From: Arsenophonus nasoniae DSM 15247
GTDB taxonomy: Bacteria; Pseudomonadota; Gammaproteobacteria; Enterobacterales; Enterobacteriaceae
Assembly (NCBI RefSeq): GCF_000429565.1
Contig: NZ_AUCC01000005.1
Coordinates: forward strand, 23,896 to 87,895
Direction: 5' to 3'
DNA: 64,000 bases
Below the pieces are notes generated by a model. That model was not told where the DNA came from, searched no databases, and saw only the letters and a list, made by a program, of their open reading frames with translations. Below, piece after piece: positions 31,550 through 42,616 of the stretch (position 1 is the first letter of the stretch; every line of letters starts with the position of its first letter). The position numbers and the translations under genes were made by a program.

Positions 31550-32719
31550 ATGTTTCAATCTAAAACAGCAGCGCAGTGTGTGCCTTCTTTTTCTCCTGTC
31601 AGTAAATCAACAAAAGTCAATTTGCTGGATATGGATCGTAAACAGATGCGGCAGTTCTTTAGTGATACGGGGGAAAAACCATTTCGCGCCGATCAGGTAA
31701 TGAAATGGATTTATCACCACTGTTATGATGATTTTGATTTGATGACAGATATCAATAAGGTGCTGCGGAATAAATTAAAGCAAGCTGCTGAAATTCGGGC
31801 ACCTGAAATTGCGCAAGAGCAGCGTTCTACTGACGGCACCATCAAATGGGCAATAACCGTCGGTGAGCAACAAGTCGAAACAGTCTATATTCCTGAAGAT
31901 GATCGCGCGACACTTTGTGTATCTTCTCAAGTTGGCTGTGCGCTTGAATGTAAATTTTGCTCAACGGCGCAGCAAGGTTTTAATCGTAACTTACGCGTTT
32001 CAGAAATCATAGGCCAAGTGTGGCGCGCTGCTAAAGTTATTGGTTCTTTGAAATCCAGTGGTCGGCGGCCAATTACTAATGTTGTGATGATGGGAATGGG
32101 AGAGCCGCTATTAAATCTCAACAATGTTATTCCAGCAATGGAGATTATGATGGATGATTTTGGCTTTGGCTTGTCAAAACGGCGAGTGACTTTATCGACT
32201 TCTGGTGTTGTACCTGCCCTGGATAAATTAGGTGATATGATTGATGTTGCTTTAGCCATTTCCTTGCATGCACCGACTGACGAAATTCGTGACGAGATTG
32301 TACCTATTAATAAAAAATACAACATTGAAACTTTTCTGGCGAGTGTTCGGCGCTATCTAACTAAATCTAATGCTAATCAGGGACGTGTTACTGTTGAGTA
32401 TGTCATGCTAAATGGTGTGAATGATAGTATTGAGCATGCGCATCAGCTAGCTGAATGTCTTAAGCATACACCTAGCAAAATTAATTTAATTCCTTGGAAC
32501 CCATTTCCTGGAGCACCTTACAGTCGCAGTTCCAATAGCCGTATTGATCGTTTTGCCAAAGTATTGATGAAATATGGTTTTACTACTATTGTGCGTAAAA
32601 CGCGTGGTGATGATATTGATGCGGCCTGCGGTCAATTAGCGGGTGATGTTATTGATCGAACTAAACGAACATTGAAAAAACGCCTGGGTGGTGAACCAAT
32701 TATAGTAAAAGCAGTCTGA
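31550..32719 (+). CDS. rlmN: Dual-specificity 23S rRNA/tRNA adenine C2 methyltransferase RlmN
   Basis: RlmN is a radical-SAM enzyme that makes m2A2503 in 23S rRNA and m2A37 in some tRNAs. The 389-residue protein has the radical-SAM triad in [15 protein letters not shown] and the mechanistic C-terminal Cys in [10 protein letters not shown]. Length is close to E. coli (384). The genes that follow have E. coli order. Confidence 0.97.
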   Translation: MFQSKTAAQCVPSFSPVSKSTKVNLLDMDRKQMRQFFSDTGEKPFRADQVMKWIYHHCYDDFDLMTDINKVLRNKLKQAAEIRAPEIAQEQRSTDGTIKWAITVGEQQVETVYIPEDDRATLCVSSQVGCALECKFCSTAQQGFNRNLRVSEIIGQVWRAAKVIGSLKSSGRRPITNVVMMGMGEPLLNLNNVIPAMEIMMDDFGFGLSKRRVTLSTSGVVPALDKLGDMIDVALAISLHAPTDEIRDEIVPINKKYNIETFLASVRRYLTKSNANQGRVTVEYVMLNGVNDSIEHAHQLAECLKHTPSKINLIPWNPFPGAPYSRSSNSRIDRFAKVLMKYGFTTIVRKTRGDDIDAACGQLAGDVIDRTKRTLKKRLGGEPIIVKAV

Positions 32720-32796
32720 ATGTTCATTATGTAAATGAAGGAAATTAGATAGCAGAATTCCTTTTATTACCAGCTATATAAATAAATGAGAGTGAT

Positions 32797-33216
32797 ATGA
32801 TAAGGATATCTATCATTAATATTCTATTGTTAGTGGGTTTATTAATAGGATGTACTAGTATTAATAAAGACGTTGATATTGCGATTGTGACACGAACACA
32901 GCTAGGCATTGCTTATCTATCAGCAGGGAATTATCCAGCAGCATCTTATCATTTTGACAAAATACTGCTGGCAGAACCAAAAAATGGGATTGCTAATTTA
33001 GGAATGGCGGTCATTATGCGTCAGCAAAAGCAATCAGGCTTAGCATTAAAATATTTTAAAGTGGCAATTCGTTCATCCGCAATCAATAATACAAGTATGC
33101 GAGCGTATTATTTAGACTTTTTATGCTCTAAAAATATATCTGAGGAGATGATTAAACTGAGGAAAGAAGAAGAACGTAGAGGGCTTAATTGTCAAAATAT
33201 TTCCAAAATAAGCTAA
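32797..33216 (+). CDS. Short PilW-like TPR lipoprotein
   Basis: This lies where pilW (type IV pilus stability protein) sits between rlmN and rodZ in related bacteria. The 139-residue protein has a signal with lipobox LLIGC (Cys at about residue 19) and two recognisable TPR-like repeats (LGIAYLSAGNYPAASYHFDKILLAEP, then GMAVIMRQQKQSGLALKYFKVAI). PilW proteins are usually about 250 residues, so about half of the repeats are missing. No type IV pilus genes are in the window. It could be a reduced form or a remnant still open by chance. Confidence 0.65.
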   Translation: MIRISIINILLLVGLLIGCTSINKDVDIAIVTRTQLGIAYLSAGNYPAASYHFDKILLAEPKNGIANLGMAVIMRQQKQSGLALKYFKVAIRSSAINNTSMRAYYLDFLCSKNISEEMIKLRKEEERRGLNCQNISKIS

Positions 33217-33316
33217 GAAATATTATCGGTATGAAGGTTTTTGATTAACTTGATAGATGAAGTTTTTATAAAGCCTTCATGATGTTAAAACTCAGAAAAG
33301 ACCAATAGTTCCGCGA

Positions 33317-34345
33317 ATGAATAGCAAACCTAAAACAGAAAAAACAGAAATCACCGTTGGCCAACGTTTATTGCAGGCACGGGAAACGCTAGGTCTTTCC
33401 CGAGAAATCGTTGCCGAACGACTTTGCTTAAAAGTATGCACCGTACGTGAGATAGAGGAAGACAGCAACTCCCATAGTGTTGATCCTACTTTCTTGCGTG
33501 GCTACATTCGTTCTTATGCAAAATTAGTGAAAATTCCAGAAAAAGAAATTCTTGAATTATTGGATAAACATACACCAGCAAAAGCGGCAGTAGTTTCTCC
33601 TATGCAAAGTTATTCCCTAGGAAAGACCCGCAAAAAACGGGAAGGCTGGTTAATGAAATTTACCTGGCTTATTATCATTATTTGTATTGCTATGGTAGGT
33701 ATTTGGTGGTGGCAGGGATATAAAGTACAAAAACAAGAAATTGCCACTATGGCTGAACAGAATCGCTCGAATGCTATACAAATACCGTCAGATCCACCTT
33801 CTTCTACCGCTGGCACCGCAAACGCTATTGAACAAAATAATGTTAATACATCGTCAACAGAAACTAGTATCCCACCGGTAACTTCAGCGATAGCGAATAA
33901 TGTCATCTCTCCGGCACCTCAATCTCCATTAACTTCTGAAACACTAAAAAATAGTGATAAAAATGTTAATACTGAGTCAGTCAATCCGACAGAAGTAAAA
34001 ACAGTACCCTTGCCAGGCAGTATGACCAATAATAGTCATCCAGAGCGGAGTAGGGCAGAAGAAACCCCTGCTGATACTGATGCTGCTAGTTTAGAATCGG
34101 ACGATGGGATTGTGATGAACTTTAAAGGGCAATGCTGGTTAGAAGTTCGTGATGCTAAAGGTAAGATTTTATTTAGCGGTATGAAAAATGCAGGCCAGAA
34201 ACTTGAATTAAATGGTGAACCTCCTTATGAGTTTAATATTGGCATACCCGCCAATGTTAATTTGTTATTCAAAGGTAATTCGGTTGATCTAAATCGCTTT
34301 ATTAAAGCTAATCGTCCAGCTAAATTTAAATTGCCTGGATTGTAA
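33317..34345 (+). CDS. rodZ: Cytoskeletal protein RodZ
   Basis: RodZ links the MreB cytoskeleton to the elongation machinery and keeps rod shape. The 342-residue protein has an N-terminal helix-turn-helix domain (GQRLLQARETLGLSREIVAERL), a basic stretch, one membrane helix at about residues 112-131, a Ser/Thr/Pro/Asn-rich linker, and a C-terminal periplasmic beta domain with CWLEVRDAKGKILFSG. Domain order and length agree with E. coli RodZ. Confidence 0.94.
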   Translation: MNSKPKTEKTEITVGQRLLQARETLGLSREIVAERLCLKVCTVREIEEDSNSHSVDPTFLRGYIRSYAKLVKIPEKEILELLDKHTPAKAAVVSPMQSYSLGKTRKKREGWLMKFTWLIIIICIAMVGIWWWQGYKVQKQEIATMAEQNRSNAIQIPSDPPSSTAGTANAIEQNNVNTSSTETSIPPVTSAIANNVISPAPQSPLTSETLKNSDKNVNTESVNPTEVKTVPLPGSMTNNSHPERSRAEETPADTDAASLESDDGIVMNFKGQCWLEVRDAKGKILFSGMKNAGQKLELNGEPPYEFNIGIPANVNLLFKGNSVDLNRFIKANRPAKFKLPGL

Positions 34346-34398
34346 ATGAATATTGTAAGACAACATCTATAAATAATGATAAATTGTGAACAAATAAG

Positions 34399-34422
34399 AA
34401 GCCATCGTCAATCCGATGGCTT
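34399..34422 (+). terminator. Hairpin between rodZ and ispG
   Basis: AAGCCATCG (34399-34407) and CGATGGCTT (34414-34422) form a perfect nine-base stem with a six-base loop. The T-run is weak, so it may only attenuate. Confidence 0.6.
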
Positions 34423-34474
34423 CAATTATAGAAATAGCGTAAATTATTAAACATGGATGTTGAGGGAGAGTAAT

Positions 34475-35596
34475 ATGCATAATCAATCACCGATAAAAAG
34501 GCGTAAATCAACACGAATTTATGTAGGTAATGTTCCTGTTGGTGATAGTGCACCAATCACAGTTCAATCAATGACCAACACGCGTACAACGGATGTTGCA
34601 GCGACAGTCAAACAGATTAAATCTTTAGAACGAGTGGGCGTTGATATTGTACGTGTTTCTGTACCCACAATGGATGCAGCAGAAGCGTTTAAGCTCATTA
34701 AGCAACAAGTTAATGTTCCGGTTATTGCTGATATTCATTTTGATTATCGTATTGCACTAAAAGTTGCTGAATATGGTGCGGATTGTTTACGTATCAATCC
34801 AGGTAATATTGGTAATGAAGAACGTATTTGTCAGGTTGTTGACTGTGCACGCGATAAAAATATTCCTATTCGGATCGGTGTTAATGGTGGTTCATTAGAA
34901 AAAGATATTCAAGAAAAATATGGTGAGCCAACGCCGGCAGCGTTAGTTGAATCGGCAATGCGCCATGTGGATATATTGGATAGATTGAATTTTGATCAGT
35001 TTAAAATTAGTGTTAAAGCTTCAGATGTTTTTTTGGCCGTAGGCGCTTACCGTTTATTGGCTGATAAAATTGATCAGCCTTTACATTTAGGTATTACCGA
35101 AGCGGGTGGCGCGCGAGCAGGTTCGGTCAAATCTGCTATTGGACTAGGAATGTTATTGGCTGAAGGGATTGGTGATACATTACGTATTTCTTTAGCTGCA
35201 GATCCCGTTGAAGAGGTTAAAGTTGGTTTTGATATTTTAAAATCACTGCGTATTCGCTCACGAGGTATTAATTTTATTGCCTGTCCAACCTGTTCACGAC
35301 AAGAATTTGATGTCATTGGTACCGTTAATGCTTTAGAAGAGCGATTGGAAGATATTATTACCCCAATGGATGTTTCCATTATTGGTTGCGTTGTTAATGG
35401 CCCAGGTGAAGCTGAGGTTTCTACCCTTGGTGTAACCGGAGCAAGGGCAAAGAGTGGATTTTATGAAGACGGTGTTCGTCAAAAAGAACGTTTAGATAAT
35501 ACTGATATGATTGAACAGTTGGAAGCTAAAATTCGGGCAAAGGCTGCTATGTTGGATGAAAATCAGCGGATTGATATCAAACGAATAGATATGTAG
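34475..35596 (+). CDS. ispG: 4-hydroxy-3-methylbut-2-enyl diphosphate synthase
   Basis: IspG is the [4Fe-4S] enzyme of the seventh MEP-pathway step towards isoprenoids. The ATG at 34475 ([20 protein letters not shown]) after GGGAGAG gives 373 residues, as in E. coli. Cluster Cys are in [11 protein letters not shown] and [10 protein letters not shown]. It probably shares a transcript with hisS. Confidence 0.98.
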   Translation: MHNQSPIKRRKSTRIYVGNVPVGDSAPITVQSMTNTRTTDVAATVKQIKSLERVGVDIVRVSVPTMDAAEAFKLIKQQVNVPVIADIHFDYRIALKVAEYGADCLRINPGNIGNEERICQVVDCARDKNIPIRIGVNGGSLEKDIQEKYGEPTPAALVESAMRHVDILDRLNFDQFKISVKASDVFLAVGAYRLLADKIDQPLHLGITEAGGARAGSVKSAIGLGMLLAEGIGDTLRISLAADPVEEVKVGFDILKSLRIRSRGINFIACPTCSRQEFDVIGTVNALEERLEDIITPMDVSIIGCVVNGPGEAEVSTLGVTGARAKSGFYEDGVRQKERLDNTDMIEQLEAKIRAKAAMLDENQRIDIKRIDM

Positions 35597-35709
35597 TTTA
35601 GTAATATTGGCTCAATATTATGGTGAGCCAATTTTGTTTATGGATTGCACCCTGTTAATATTCACTTTTATAATCCATATTATGGTAGATTTTTAAATAG
35701 AGAAATAAC

Positions 35710-36987
35710 GTGGCTAAAAACATTCAATCTATTCGCGGTATGAATGACTGTCTTCCTGCCGATATTCAATTCTGGCAAAAAATTGAAAACAAATTAAAAC
35801 AAATCCTTGCTAGTTATAGTTTTAGTGAGATACGAACCCCCATTGTAGAGCAAACCGCATTATTTTCGCGCGCAATAGGTGAAGTCACTGATGTGGTTGA
35901 AAAAGAGATGTATAGTTTTGATGATCGGGATGGCGACAGTATAACATTGCGTCCCGAGAATACAGCGGGTTGTGTGCGTGCTGGGATCGAACATGGTTTA
36001 TTGTACAATCAGCAACAACGTCTTTGGTATTTAGGCCCAATGTTTCGTTATGAGCGGCCACAAAAAGGACGTTATCGCCAATTCCATCAGTTGGGTGCTG
36101 AAGTTTTTGGTTTAGCCGGTCCGGATATTGATGCCGAACTTATCATTATGACGGCACGTTGGTGGCGTGAGTTGGGGATTGCTAAACATGTTTCACTGGA
36201 ATTAAATTCGATTGGCTCATTAGCAGCACGAGCAAAGTATCGTCAGGCATTAGTCACTTTTTTGCAACAATATGAAGATAAATTGGATGAGGATTGCCGA
36301 CGTCGATTATCGACTAATCCATTACGCATTCTTGATTCAAAAAATCCTGACGTGCAAAAACTGCTTAATGATGCGCCATTACTGGCTGATTATCTTGATG
36401 ATGACTCGAAACAACACTTTATCGGACTTTGCAAATTACTTGATACTGCAGGCGTTCAATATCGAATTAATCAACGTTTAGTTCGTGGTTTAGATTATTA
36501 TAATCGCACTGTATTTGAGTGGGTTACTGATGCATTAGGTGCACAGGGAACGATATGTGCTGGTGGGCGTTATGATGGTCTGGTTGAACAGCTTGGTGGA
36601 AAAGCGACATCGGCAGTAGGTTTTGCGATGGGAATGGAGCGCATGGTGTTATTGGTGCGCCAAATTAATCCCGATTTTGTTGCTGAATGTACCTTAGTTG
36701 ATGTTTATTTGGTTGCTTGTGGTGAAGCAAGTCAACAGGCAATATTAGTTCTGGCGGAAAAAATTCGCGATCAACTGCCAGCTTTGAAATTAATGACTCA
36801 TCACGGTGGCGGTAATTTTAAGAAACAGTTAGCTCGAGCAAATAAATACCAGGCAAAAATTGCCTTAATTTTAGGTGAAGATGAGTATCAATCTGGTGAA
36901 GTCACGATAAAAGATTTACGCACGGGTGAACAGGAAAAACTTTCTCAGCAGAATATTGCTGTACGTTTGGTTGAACTTTTAGGTTAA
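35710..36987 (+). CDS. hisS: Histidyl-tRNA synthetase
   Basis: Class II synthetase charging tRNA-His. The 425-residue protein starts at GTG (35710). It shows class II motif 2 in [17 protein letters not shown], the histidine loop [15 protein letters not shown], motif 3 VGFAMGMER, and a C-terminal anticodon-binding domain. Order ispG-hisS-yfgM-bamB-der equals E. coli. Confidence 0.97.
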   Translation: MAKNIQSIRGMNDCLPADIQFWQKIENKLKQILASYSFSEIRTPIVEQTALFSRAIGEVTDVVEKEMYSFDDRDGDSITLRPENTAGCVRAGIEHGLLYNQQQRLWYLGPMFRYERPQKGRYRQFHQLGAEVFGLAGPDIDAELIIMTARWWRELGIAKHVSLELNSIGSLAARAKYRQALVTFLQQYEDKLDEDCRRRLSTNPLRILDSKNPDVQKLLNDAPLLADYLDDDSKQHFIGLCKLLDTAGVQYRINQRLVRGLDYYNRTVFEWVTDALGAQGTICAGGRYDGLVEQLGGKATSAVGFAMGMERMVLLVRQINPDFVAECTLVDVYLVACGEASQQAILVLAEKIRDQLPALKLMTHHGGGNFKKQLARANKYQAKIALILGEDEYQSGEVTIKDLRTGEQEKLSQQNIAVRLVELLG

Positions 36988-36997
36988 AGGAGACTCT

Positions 36998-37618
36998 GTG
37001 GAAGTCTATACCACTGAAAACGAGCAGATCGATGCTATTAAACGTTTTTTTGTCAATAAGGGCAAAGCGTTATTAATTGGGCTAGTTATCGGAGTTGGTG
37101 CGATTATTGGTTGGAATTATTGGCAATCACATCAGGCAAATAGTTTGCAAGAAAGTGCCCAATCTTTTGAGCAAATTTCTTCTCAATTGCAGACCGGTTC
37201 AAATCAAGCACTGGCCGCTGCCGAGCAATTTGCTAATGAAACAAATAATATTTATGGTGTATTGACCAATATTGAGCTAGCTAAAATTGCGGTGGAAAAA
37301 AATGATATTGCTGGTGCAGAAAAAGCATTACTAAAGGCATTAACAATAGCCAAAGTAGATGATCTTAAGGATTTACTCAATGTCAGATTGGCACGCGTAC
37401 AGTTAGCATTGAACAAGCCAGATCAGGCTCTGATTAGTTTGACGCAAGTGCAGGATAAAGGATGGAGTAGCATCGTTGAAGATATTCGTGGCGATATTTT
37501 ACTGAAAAAAGGTGATATTGCCAGTGCTCGCGCAGCTTATTCTAAAGGAATTGAATCAAGTGGAGCTGACATGATGAAGACAATATTAAAAATAAAAATT
37601 AATAGCTTGCCAAACTAA
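36998..37618 (+). CDS. yfgM: YfgM, SecYEG-associated periplasmic chaperone-like protein
   Basis: YfgM is anchored in the inner membrane and works with PpiD at the SecYEG translocon. The 206-residue protein has a short cytoplasmic N-terminus (EVYTTENEQIDAIKRFF), one membrane helix at about residues 24-42, and a TPR-like periplasmic domain with LLNVRLARVQLALNKPDQAL. The start is a GTG eleven bases after hisS, with GGAG upstream. Confidence 0.93.
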   Translation: MEVYTTENEQIDAIKRFFVNKGKALLIGLVIGVGAIIGWNYWQSHQANSLQESAQSFEQISSQLQTGSNQALAAAEQFANETNNIYGVLTNIELAKIAVEKNDIAGAEKALLKALTIAKVDDLKDLLNVRLARVQLALNKPDQALISLTQVQDKGWSSIVEDIRGDILLKKGDIASARAAYSKGIESSGADMMKTILKIKINSLPN

Positions 37619-37631
37619 GAGGAATATTAAT

Positions 37632-38810
37632 ATGCAATTGGGTAGAACACTCTTGGTGGGTTTATTGGCAGTGACATTATTAATGGGATGCTCAACGGAA
37701 AAAGATTCCATAGTGATGTCTCCTCTACCTGAGGTTGACAATCAATTTAGACCTTCTATCACTTGGCACCGCTCGATAGGCGATGGTAGTGGAAAATATT
37801 ATTCTCAACTTTCGCCGGCTTACGATGATTCTGTTGTTTATGCAGCAGATCGTAAAGGAACGGTCAAAGCAATGGATGCTGATTCAGGTGAGATATTATG
37901 GTCAATTGATTTATCACAACAAGTTGGTTTTTTCACCGCTAATTTGCCGGCATTACTTTCCAGCGGACTAACGGTTTCAGGGGATAAGCTTTATATAGGA
38001 ACAGAGACCGGCAAAGTTATTGCACTGAATAAAGCTGATGGGGAAATGGCATGGGAAACGGATGTTGCCGGAGAAGCGCTTTCGCAGCCAGTAGTTAGTG
38101 ATGGTTTGGTATTGATCCATACCAGTAATGGTGTGTTACAAGCATTAGATGCGCACACAGGACAGAGTAAATGGAGTATTAATTTAGACACTTCAACATT
38201 ATCAGTCAGAGGAAAGTCAGCGCCTGCTACTGCTTATGGCGTCGCGATTGTAGGTAGTGATGGTGGTCGTATTAGTGCTGTAATGCTTGCTCAAGGACAG
38301 ATTGCTTGGCAACAATATATTTCTCAGATCCGTGGTGCAACTGAAATTGATCGTTTACACGATATCAATATGACGCCAGTTATTGATATCAATTCAGGCG
38401 CTATTTTTGCTATTGCCTACAATGGTGATTTAGTGGCTATGGATATGCGTTCTAGCCAAATTATCTGGAAGCGTGATCTAGGATCGGTGAATGATATTAT
38501 TGTTGCCAATGATATAATCTACTTGGTTGATCAAAATGATCGCGTGTTAGCAATTCGTAAAAGTGATGGTGTCACTGTATGGGCGCAAGATGCATTATTA
38601 CATCGTAATTTAACCGCACCAGCTATTTATGATGGTTATTTAGTGGTTGGCGATGGCGAAGGTTATCTTCATTGGCTAGATACCCAAGATGGTCAATTTG
38701 TGGCACAAAATAAAGTTGATAGTTCGGGGTTACGCAGCCGTCCGGTTATTGCCGGTGATAAATTGCTTATTCAGGCAAAAGATGGAACCATATATCTGAT
38801 TGAACGTTAA
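37632..38810 (+). CDS. bamB: Outer-membrane assembly lipoprotein BamB
   Basis: BamB is the beta-propeller lipoprotein of the BAM complex that inserts outer-membrane proteins. The 392-residue length equals E. coli. A signal with lipobox LLMGCS (Cys at about residue 20) leads into eight PQQ-like blades, seen as repeated V.A.D..G.I.W motifs. It lies 13 bp after yfgM. Confidence 0.96.
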   Translation: MQLGRTLLVGLLAVTLLMGCSTEKDSIVMSPLPEVDNQFRPSITWHRSIGDGSGKYYSQLSPAYDDSVVYAADRKGTVKAMDADSGEILWSIDLSQQVGFFTANLPALLSSGLTVSGDKLYIGTETGKVIALNKADGEMAWETDVAGEALSQPVVSDGLVLIHTSNGVLQALDAHTGQSKWSINLDTSTLSVRGKSAPATAYGVAIVGSDGGRISAVMLAQGQIAWQQYISQIRGATEIDRLHDINMTPVIDINSGAIFAIAYNGDLVAMDMRSSQIIWKRDLGSVNDIIVANDIIYLVDQNDRVLAIRKSDGVTVWAQDALLHRNLTAPAIYDGYLVVGDGEGYLHWLDTQDGQFVAQNKVDSSGLRSRPVIAGDKLLIQAKDGTIYLIER

Positions 38811-38844
38811 TTTCCTGACATTTTGTTATTTTCCAGATAGAATT

Positions 38845-38880
38845 AACGGCTGCTAATTTTCGCGGCCGTTTTATTTTTTT
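38845..38880 (+). terminator. Terminator after bamB
   Basis: AACGGC (38845-38850) pairs with GCCGTT (38865-38870), followed by a T-rich run to 38880. It separates the ispG-bamB group from der. Confidence 0.8.
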
Positions 38881-38938
38881 AGTATTCTGAAGATTGAAAT
38901 CAGAATACCGATTTTAATTTTTATGGGGCATCTTAAAA

Positions 38939-40420
38939 ATGATACCTGTCATTGCGCTGGTAGGGCGTCCAAATGTAGGAAAATCTACCTTATTTAACCG
39001 ATTAACTCGCACTAGGGATGCACTGGTTGCTGATTTTCCGGGTCTAACGCGTGACCGAAAATACGGTAAAGCAGAGTTTGCAGGGCAGGAATTCATTATT
39101 ATCGATACCGGCGGTATCGATGGTTCAGAAGAGGGAATAGAAAACCATATGGCTTCCCAATCCTTACTGGCGATTGAAGAAGCTGATATTGTTTTTTTTA
39201 TGGTTGATGTGCGCTCAGGCTTGATGCCGGCAGATCATGCGATTGCTAAACATTTGCGCAGTCGCAAGAAGGAGACTTACCTGCTAGCAAATAAAACCGA
39301 TGGTTTGGATATTGATACGGTATTAGGTGATTTTTATGCACTTGGTATGCGAGATATTTATCCGATTGCCGCATCCCATGGCCGTGGTGTTACTCAACTG
39401 ATTGAAAAAGTGGTTGCTCCCTATTCTCCGCAAACATTAGCCAATGATATGGAATTATCGGAAGAGGAGGCCAATGCGGCTTATTGGCTGGCTCAGGAAG
39501 AGAAAGTAGCGCTTGAAAGTAGTGAAGAAGAAGCCTTTGATCCGCGGTCACTACCCATTAAATTAGCGATTGTTGGTCGGCCAAATGTGGGTAAATCGAC
39601 ATTAACTAACCGTATTTTGGGCGAGGAACGGGTCGTTGTTTACGATCTGCCTGGTACTACCCGTGACAGCATTTATATTCCGATGGAACGGGATGGATGT
39701 GAATATGTACTGATTGATACCGCTGGTGTTCGTAAACGGGGAAAAATAACTGAAACCGTCGAAAAATTCTCGGTGATCAAAACATTACAATCAATTGAAG
39801 ATGCTAATGTTGTTTTACTTGTTATTGATGCTCGGCAAGGAATTTCTGATCAAGACTTATCATTACTCGGTTTTATTTTGAATGCGGGACGTTCTCTGGT
39901 GATTGCAGTCAATAAGTGGGATGGTATGTCACAGGAAGATCGACAATCAGTAAAAGATATGCTGGATTTACGATTAGGTTTTATTGATTTTGCTAAAGTT
40001 CATTTTATTTCAGCGTTGCATGGTAGTGGTGTGGGTAATCTATTTGAGTCTATTCAAGAAGCTTATGAATCGGCAACACGGCGAGTGGGTACAGCATTAT
40101 TAACGCGTATAATGAAGATGGCTGAAGAAGAACATCAGCCACCACTAATTCGAGGCCGCAGAGTGAAAATGAAATATGCGCATGCCGGTGGTTATAATCC
40201 ACCGATAGTGGTTATTCATGGCAATCAAGTCGCTGATTTACCCGATTCTTACAAACGTTATTTAATGAACTATTTTCGCCGTACATTACAGGTTATGGGG
40301 ACGCCGATACGTATCCAATTTAAAGAAGGTGATAACCCTTATGCCGGTAAAAAAAATAAATTGACGCCAACGCAGCTGCGTAAGCGCAAACGTCTAATCG
40401 CCCATCTTAAAAAACGTTAA
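38939..40420 (+). CDS. der: Ribosome-assembly GTPase Der (EngA)
   Basis: Der is an essential GTPase with two G domains that helps 50S assembly. The 493-residue protein has GRPNVGKST twice (about residues 8 and 212), DTGG and DTAG switch motifs, NKTD and NKWD specificity motifs, and a C-terminal KH-like domain ending KKR. All motifs are intact. Confidence 0.98.
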   Translation: MIPVIALVGRPNVGKSTLFNRLTRTRDALVADFPGLTRDRKYGKAEFAGQEFIIIDTGGIDGSEEGIENHMASQSLLAIEEADIVFFMVDVRSGLMPADHAIAKHLRSRKKETYLLANKTDGLDIDTVLGDFYALGMRDIYPIAASHGRGVTQLIEKVVAPYSPQTLANDMELSEEEANAAYWLAQEEKVALESSEEEAFDPRSLPIKLAIVGRPNVGKSTLTNRILGEERVVVYDLPGTTRDSIYIPMERDGCEYVLIDTAGVRKRGKITETVEKFSVIKTLQSIEDANVVLLVIDARQGISDQDLSLLGFILNAGRSLVIAVNKWDGMSQEDRQSVKDMLDLRLGFIDFAKVHFISALHGSGVGNLFESIQEAYESATRRVGTALLTRIMKMAEEEHQPPLIRGRRVKMKYAHAGGYNPPIVVIHGNQVADLPDSYKRYLMNYFRRTLQVMGTPIRIQFKEGDNPYAGKKNKLTPTQLRKRKRLIAHLKKR

Positions 40421-40425
40421 TAACA

Positions 40426-40455
40426 AACAGCACGCTAAAAAATAAGTGTGCTGTT
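40426..40455. terminator. Terminator between convergent der and hemF
   Basis: AACAGCACGC (40426-40435) pairs over ten positions, one a G-U, with GTGTGCTGTT (40446-40455). It sits exactly between two convergent genes and may act in both directions. Confidence 0.7.
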
Positions 40456-40460
40456 CGGGT

Positions 40461-41369
40461 TTATACCCATTCTTTTGCAATTAAAAACTGGTTATAAAGT
40501 TTTTCTTCATCTGAATTGGATTCAGGATGATAATTATATTCCCAGCGAACCAGTGGTGGTAAGGACATTAAAATTGACTCTGTTCTACCGCCAGTTTGTA
40601 ACCCGAATAGGGTTCCTCGATCGCATACCAAATTAAATTCTGCATAACGTCCACGACGATATAATTGAAATTGGCGTTCGCGCTCACCCCAAGCTATCTC
40701 TTTTCTTTTTTCAACAATGGGCAAATAGGCATTAAGAAAACCATTACCTACATCCTGAGCAAAGTGAAAGCAGGTAGTAAAATCAGGTTGGTTTAAATCA
40801 TCAAAGAAAAGACCACCAACTCCCCGTGGTTCATTGCGATGTTCGATAAAAAAATAGCGATCACACCATTTTTTATAGTGCGGATAAATCTCTTTTCCAT
40901 AAGGTAAACAGACAGACTGTGCCGTCTTATGCCAGTGTATAATATCTTCTTCAAAACCATAATAGGGAGTTAAATCAAATCCACCGCCAAACCACCATAT
41001 AGATGGTTCACCTGGTTTTTCTGCAATGAAAAAACGGACATTAGCATGAGCTGTTGGAATATATGGGTTGAGTGGATGAGTCACTAAAGAAACGCCCATC
41101 GCTTGATAGCGTCGTCCTGCTAGCAGTGGGCGATTTTCTGAAGCAGAAGCAGGTAATTGTTTACCACTTATATGTGAAAAATTAACTCCCGCCTGCTCAA
41201 AAATTGTCCCATGTTTTAATATACGACTACGGCCTCCTCCTTTGTGTTTATGTTGCCAGCTTTGTTCGGCAAATTTAGCGTTGTTATCGACATGTTCAAG
41301 TTGTTGACACAGCTTATCTTGCAAAGTGAGAAGAAATGCTTTCACTGCATTAATATCAGGTATATTCAT
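40461..41369 (-). CDS. hemF: Oxygen-dependent coproporphyrinogen III oxidase
   Basis: HemF makes protoporphyrinogen IX from coproporphyrinogen III with oxygen, a haem-synthesis step. The 302-residue protein shows the family signature [25 protein letters not shown] and [22 protein letters not shown]. Length matches E. coli (299). In E. coli amiA precedes hemF; it is missing here. Confidence 0.97.
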   Translation of the reverse strand: MNIPDINAVKAFLLTLQDKLCQQLEHVDNNAKFAEQSWQHKHKGGGRSRILKHGTIFEQAGVNFSHISGKQLPASASENRPLLAGRRYQAMGVSLVTHPLNPYIPTAHANVRFFIAEKPGEPSIWWFGGGFDLTPYYGFEEDIIHWHKTAQSVCLPYGKEIYPHYKKWCDRYFFIEHRNEPRGVGGLFFDDLNQPDFTTCFHFAQDVGNGFLNAYLPIVEKRKEIAWGERERQFQLYRRGRYAEFNLVCDRGTLFGLQTGGRTESILMSLPPLVRWEYNYHPESNSDEEKLYNQFLIAKEWV

Positions 41370-42007
41370 AAGTTTAATTTTGATTATTATTAGAGCAGGA
41401 GATTAGCGTTTAATTATACACTTAATGCTGTCTGAGTGCATTTTGTTATTGATTGGATCTGATAGTATGGCAATAACGCTAGCAAAATATTAAACATGAT
41501 TGCTTATTGATACTAATAGTAGAGTGATGCATGTTTCCGTTAGTTAAGTATGCAAATCGCAGTCTATTTAAAAACTGTCGTTGTTGCCAGTTTGAGTCTA
41601 TGGTTAATACTATAATTATTGGGTAATAAAGTTAGTCTCAACAATTTCAGTTAAAAAGCGGAAGTATTTATCTATTTTCTTATCGTCAGAATGGATTTAA
41701 TATAAAATTAATTTTAAAGAATAAAATTCTATCATTATTTAGTACTGGTATTATTATTTTAGTAAATTTAAATTACTTGGTATTAAAAAGCTATCGAACA
41801 CGGAGTTAAGTGAATAGAATAATAGGTTTAAGTTATAACCCTTTGATTTATTTTAAATAAATTAAATTATTTAAAAGTGAAATAATGATTTATGGGGCAT
41901 AAAATCAACATTTTCGGCGCTATCTAATTCATTTTATTTTGCTACTATCATTCTTGTTTAAATAATAAGAATGCAAATCTTTATCCCTCGCGGATATCGA
42001 GCGTAAA
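41370..42007. other. Intergenic, 638 bp, between hemF and ypeA
   Basis: This AT-rich gap corresponds to the place of amiA in E. coli (yfeZ would lie on the other side of ypeA). I cannot recognise remnants of it in any frame. The last 40 bp contain coding-like sequence (SLADIERK) joined in frame to the ypeA remnant. Confidence 0.4.
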
Positions 42008-42331
42008 ATGCTATCGGGCGCAGATCTTTTTTTAGTTGCTGAAATGGCAGGTGAAGTTGTTGGTACTGTCATGGGAGGATACGATGGTTATCAAGGCTCT
42101 GCATATTATTTAGCTGTTCACCCTGAATATCGTGGTAGAGGGATTGCCAATGCATTAATTAGTCGTTTAGAAAAAAAATTAATTGCTAAAGGTTGCCCAC
42201 AAATTATGTTTTTAGTACCCGAAGAAAATGATGCTACCATCTGTATGTGTGAGAAAATGGCTTACGAAGAGTTACAGCAGGAAAATATTTTATATACTAA
42301 ACGATTAATTGATGATCAGGCATTTGAGTGA
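42008..42331 (+). pseudogene. ypeA: N-terminally truncated GNAT acetyltransferase YpeA
   Basis: The 107 residues from 42008 align with E. coli YpeA (141 residues) from its residue 39 on: [45 protein letters not shown], the last part being the acetyl-CoA loop. Reading upstream the match goes on only as DIERK and reaches an in-frame TAA at 41966-41968. The first strand and helix of the GNAT fold are therefore lost. A shortened protein could be made from 42008 but would lack a complete fold; I call it a pseudogene. Confidence 0.75.
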
Positions 42332-42616
42332 GCAATTCGATTAATTTGATGATAGCAATATTTCTCTTTTTTGATACAAAATTATTATTAATTTATTTTT
42401 TGGAAAACTTTTTTATCGGTATTGCTGAGTTATTTCAAAATTGTCAGATTAATAAAAATTAATTTGCCCTTATCGTTGAAAAAGGCTTGTTTTACTTGCT
42501 TTTGGGTAGATTATTGACTTGTATTCTATCATGCTGTTAACTTTGCATATTATAAACATATTTTAAATAAAATTATTAATTTTTTTATTATATTGCAAAT
42601 TGATTTAAGGGGTTTT

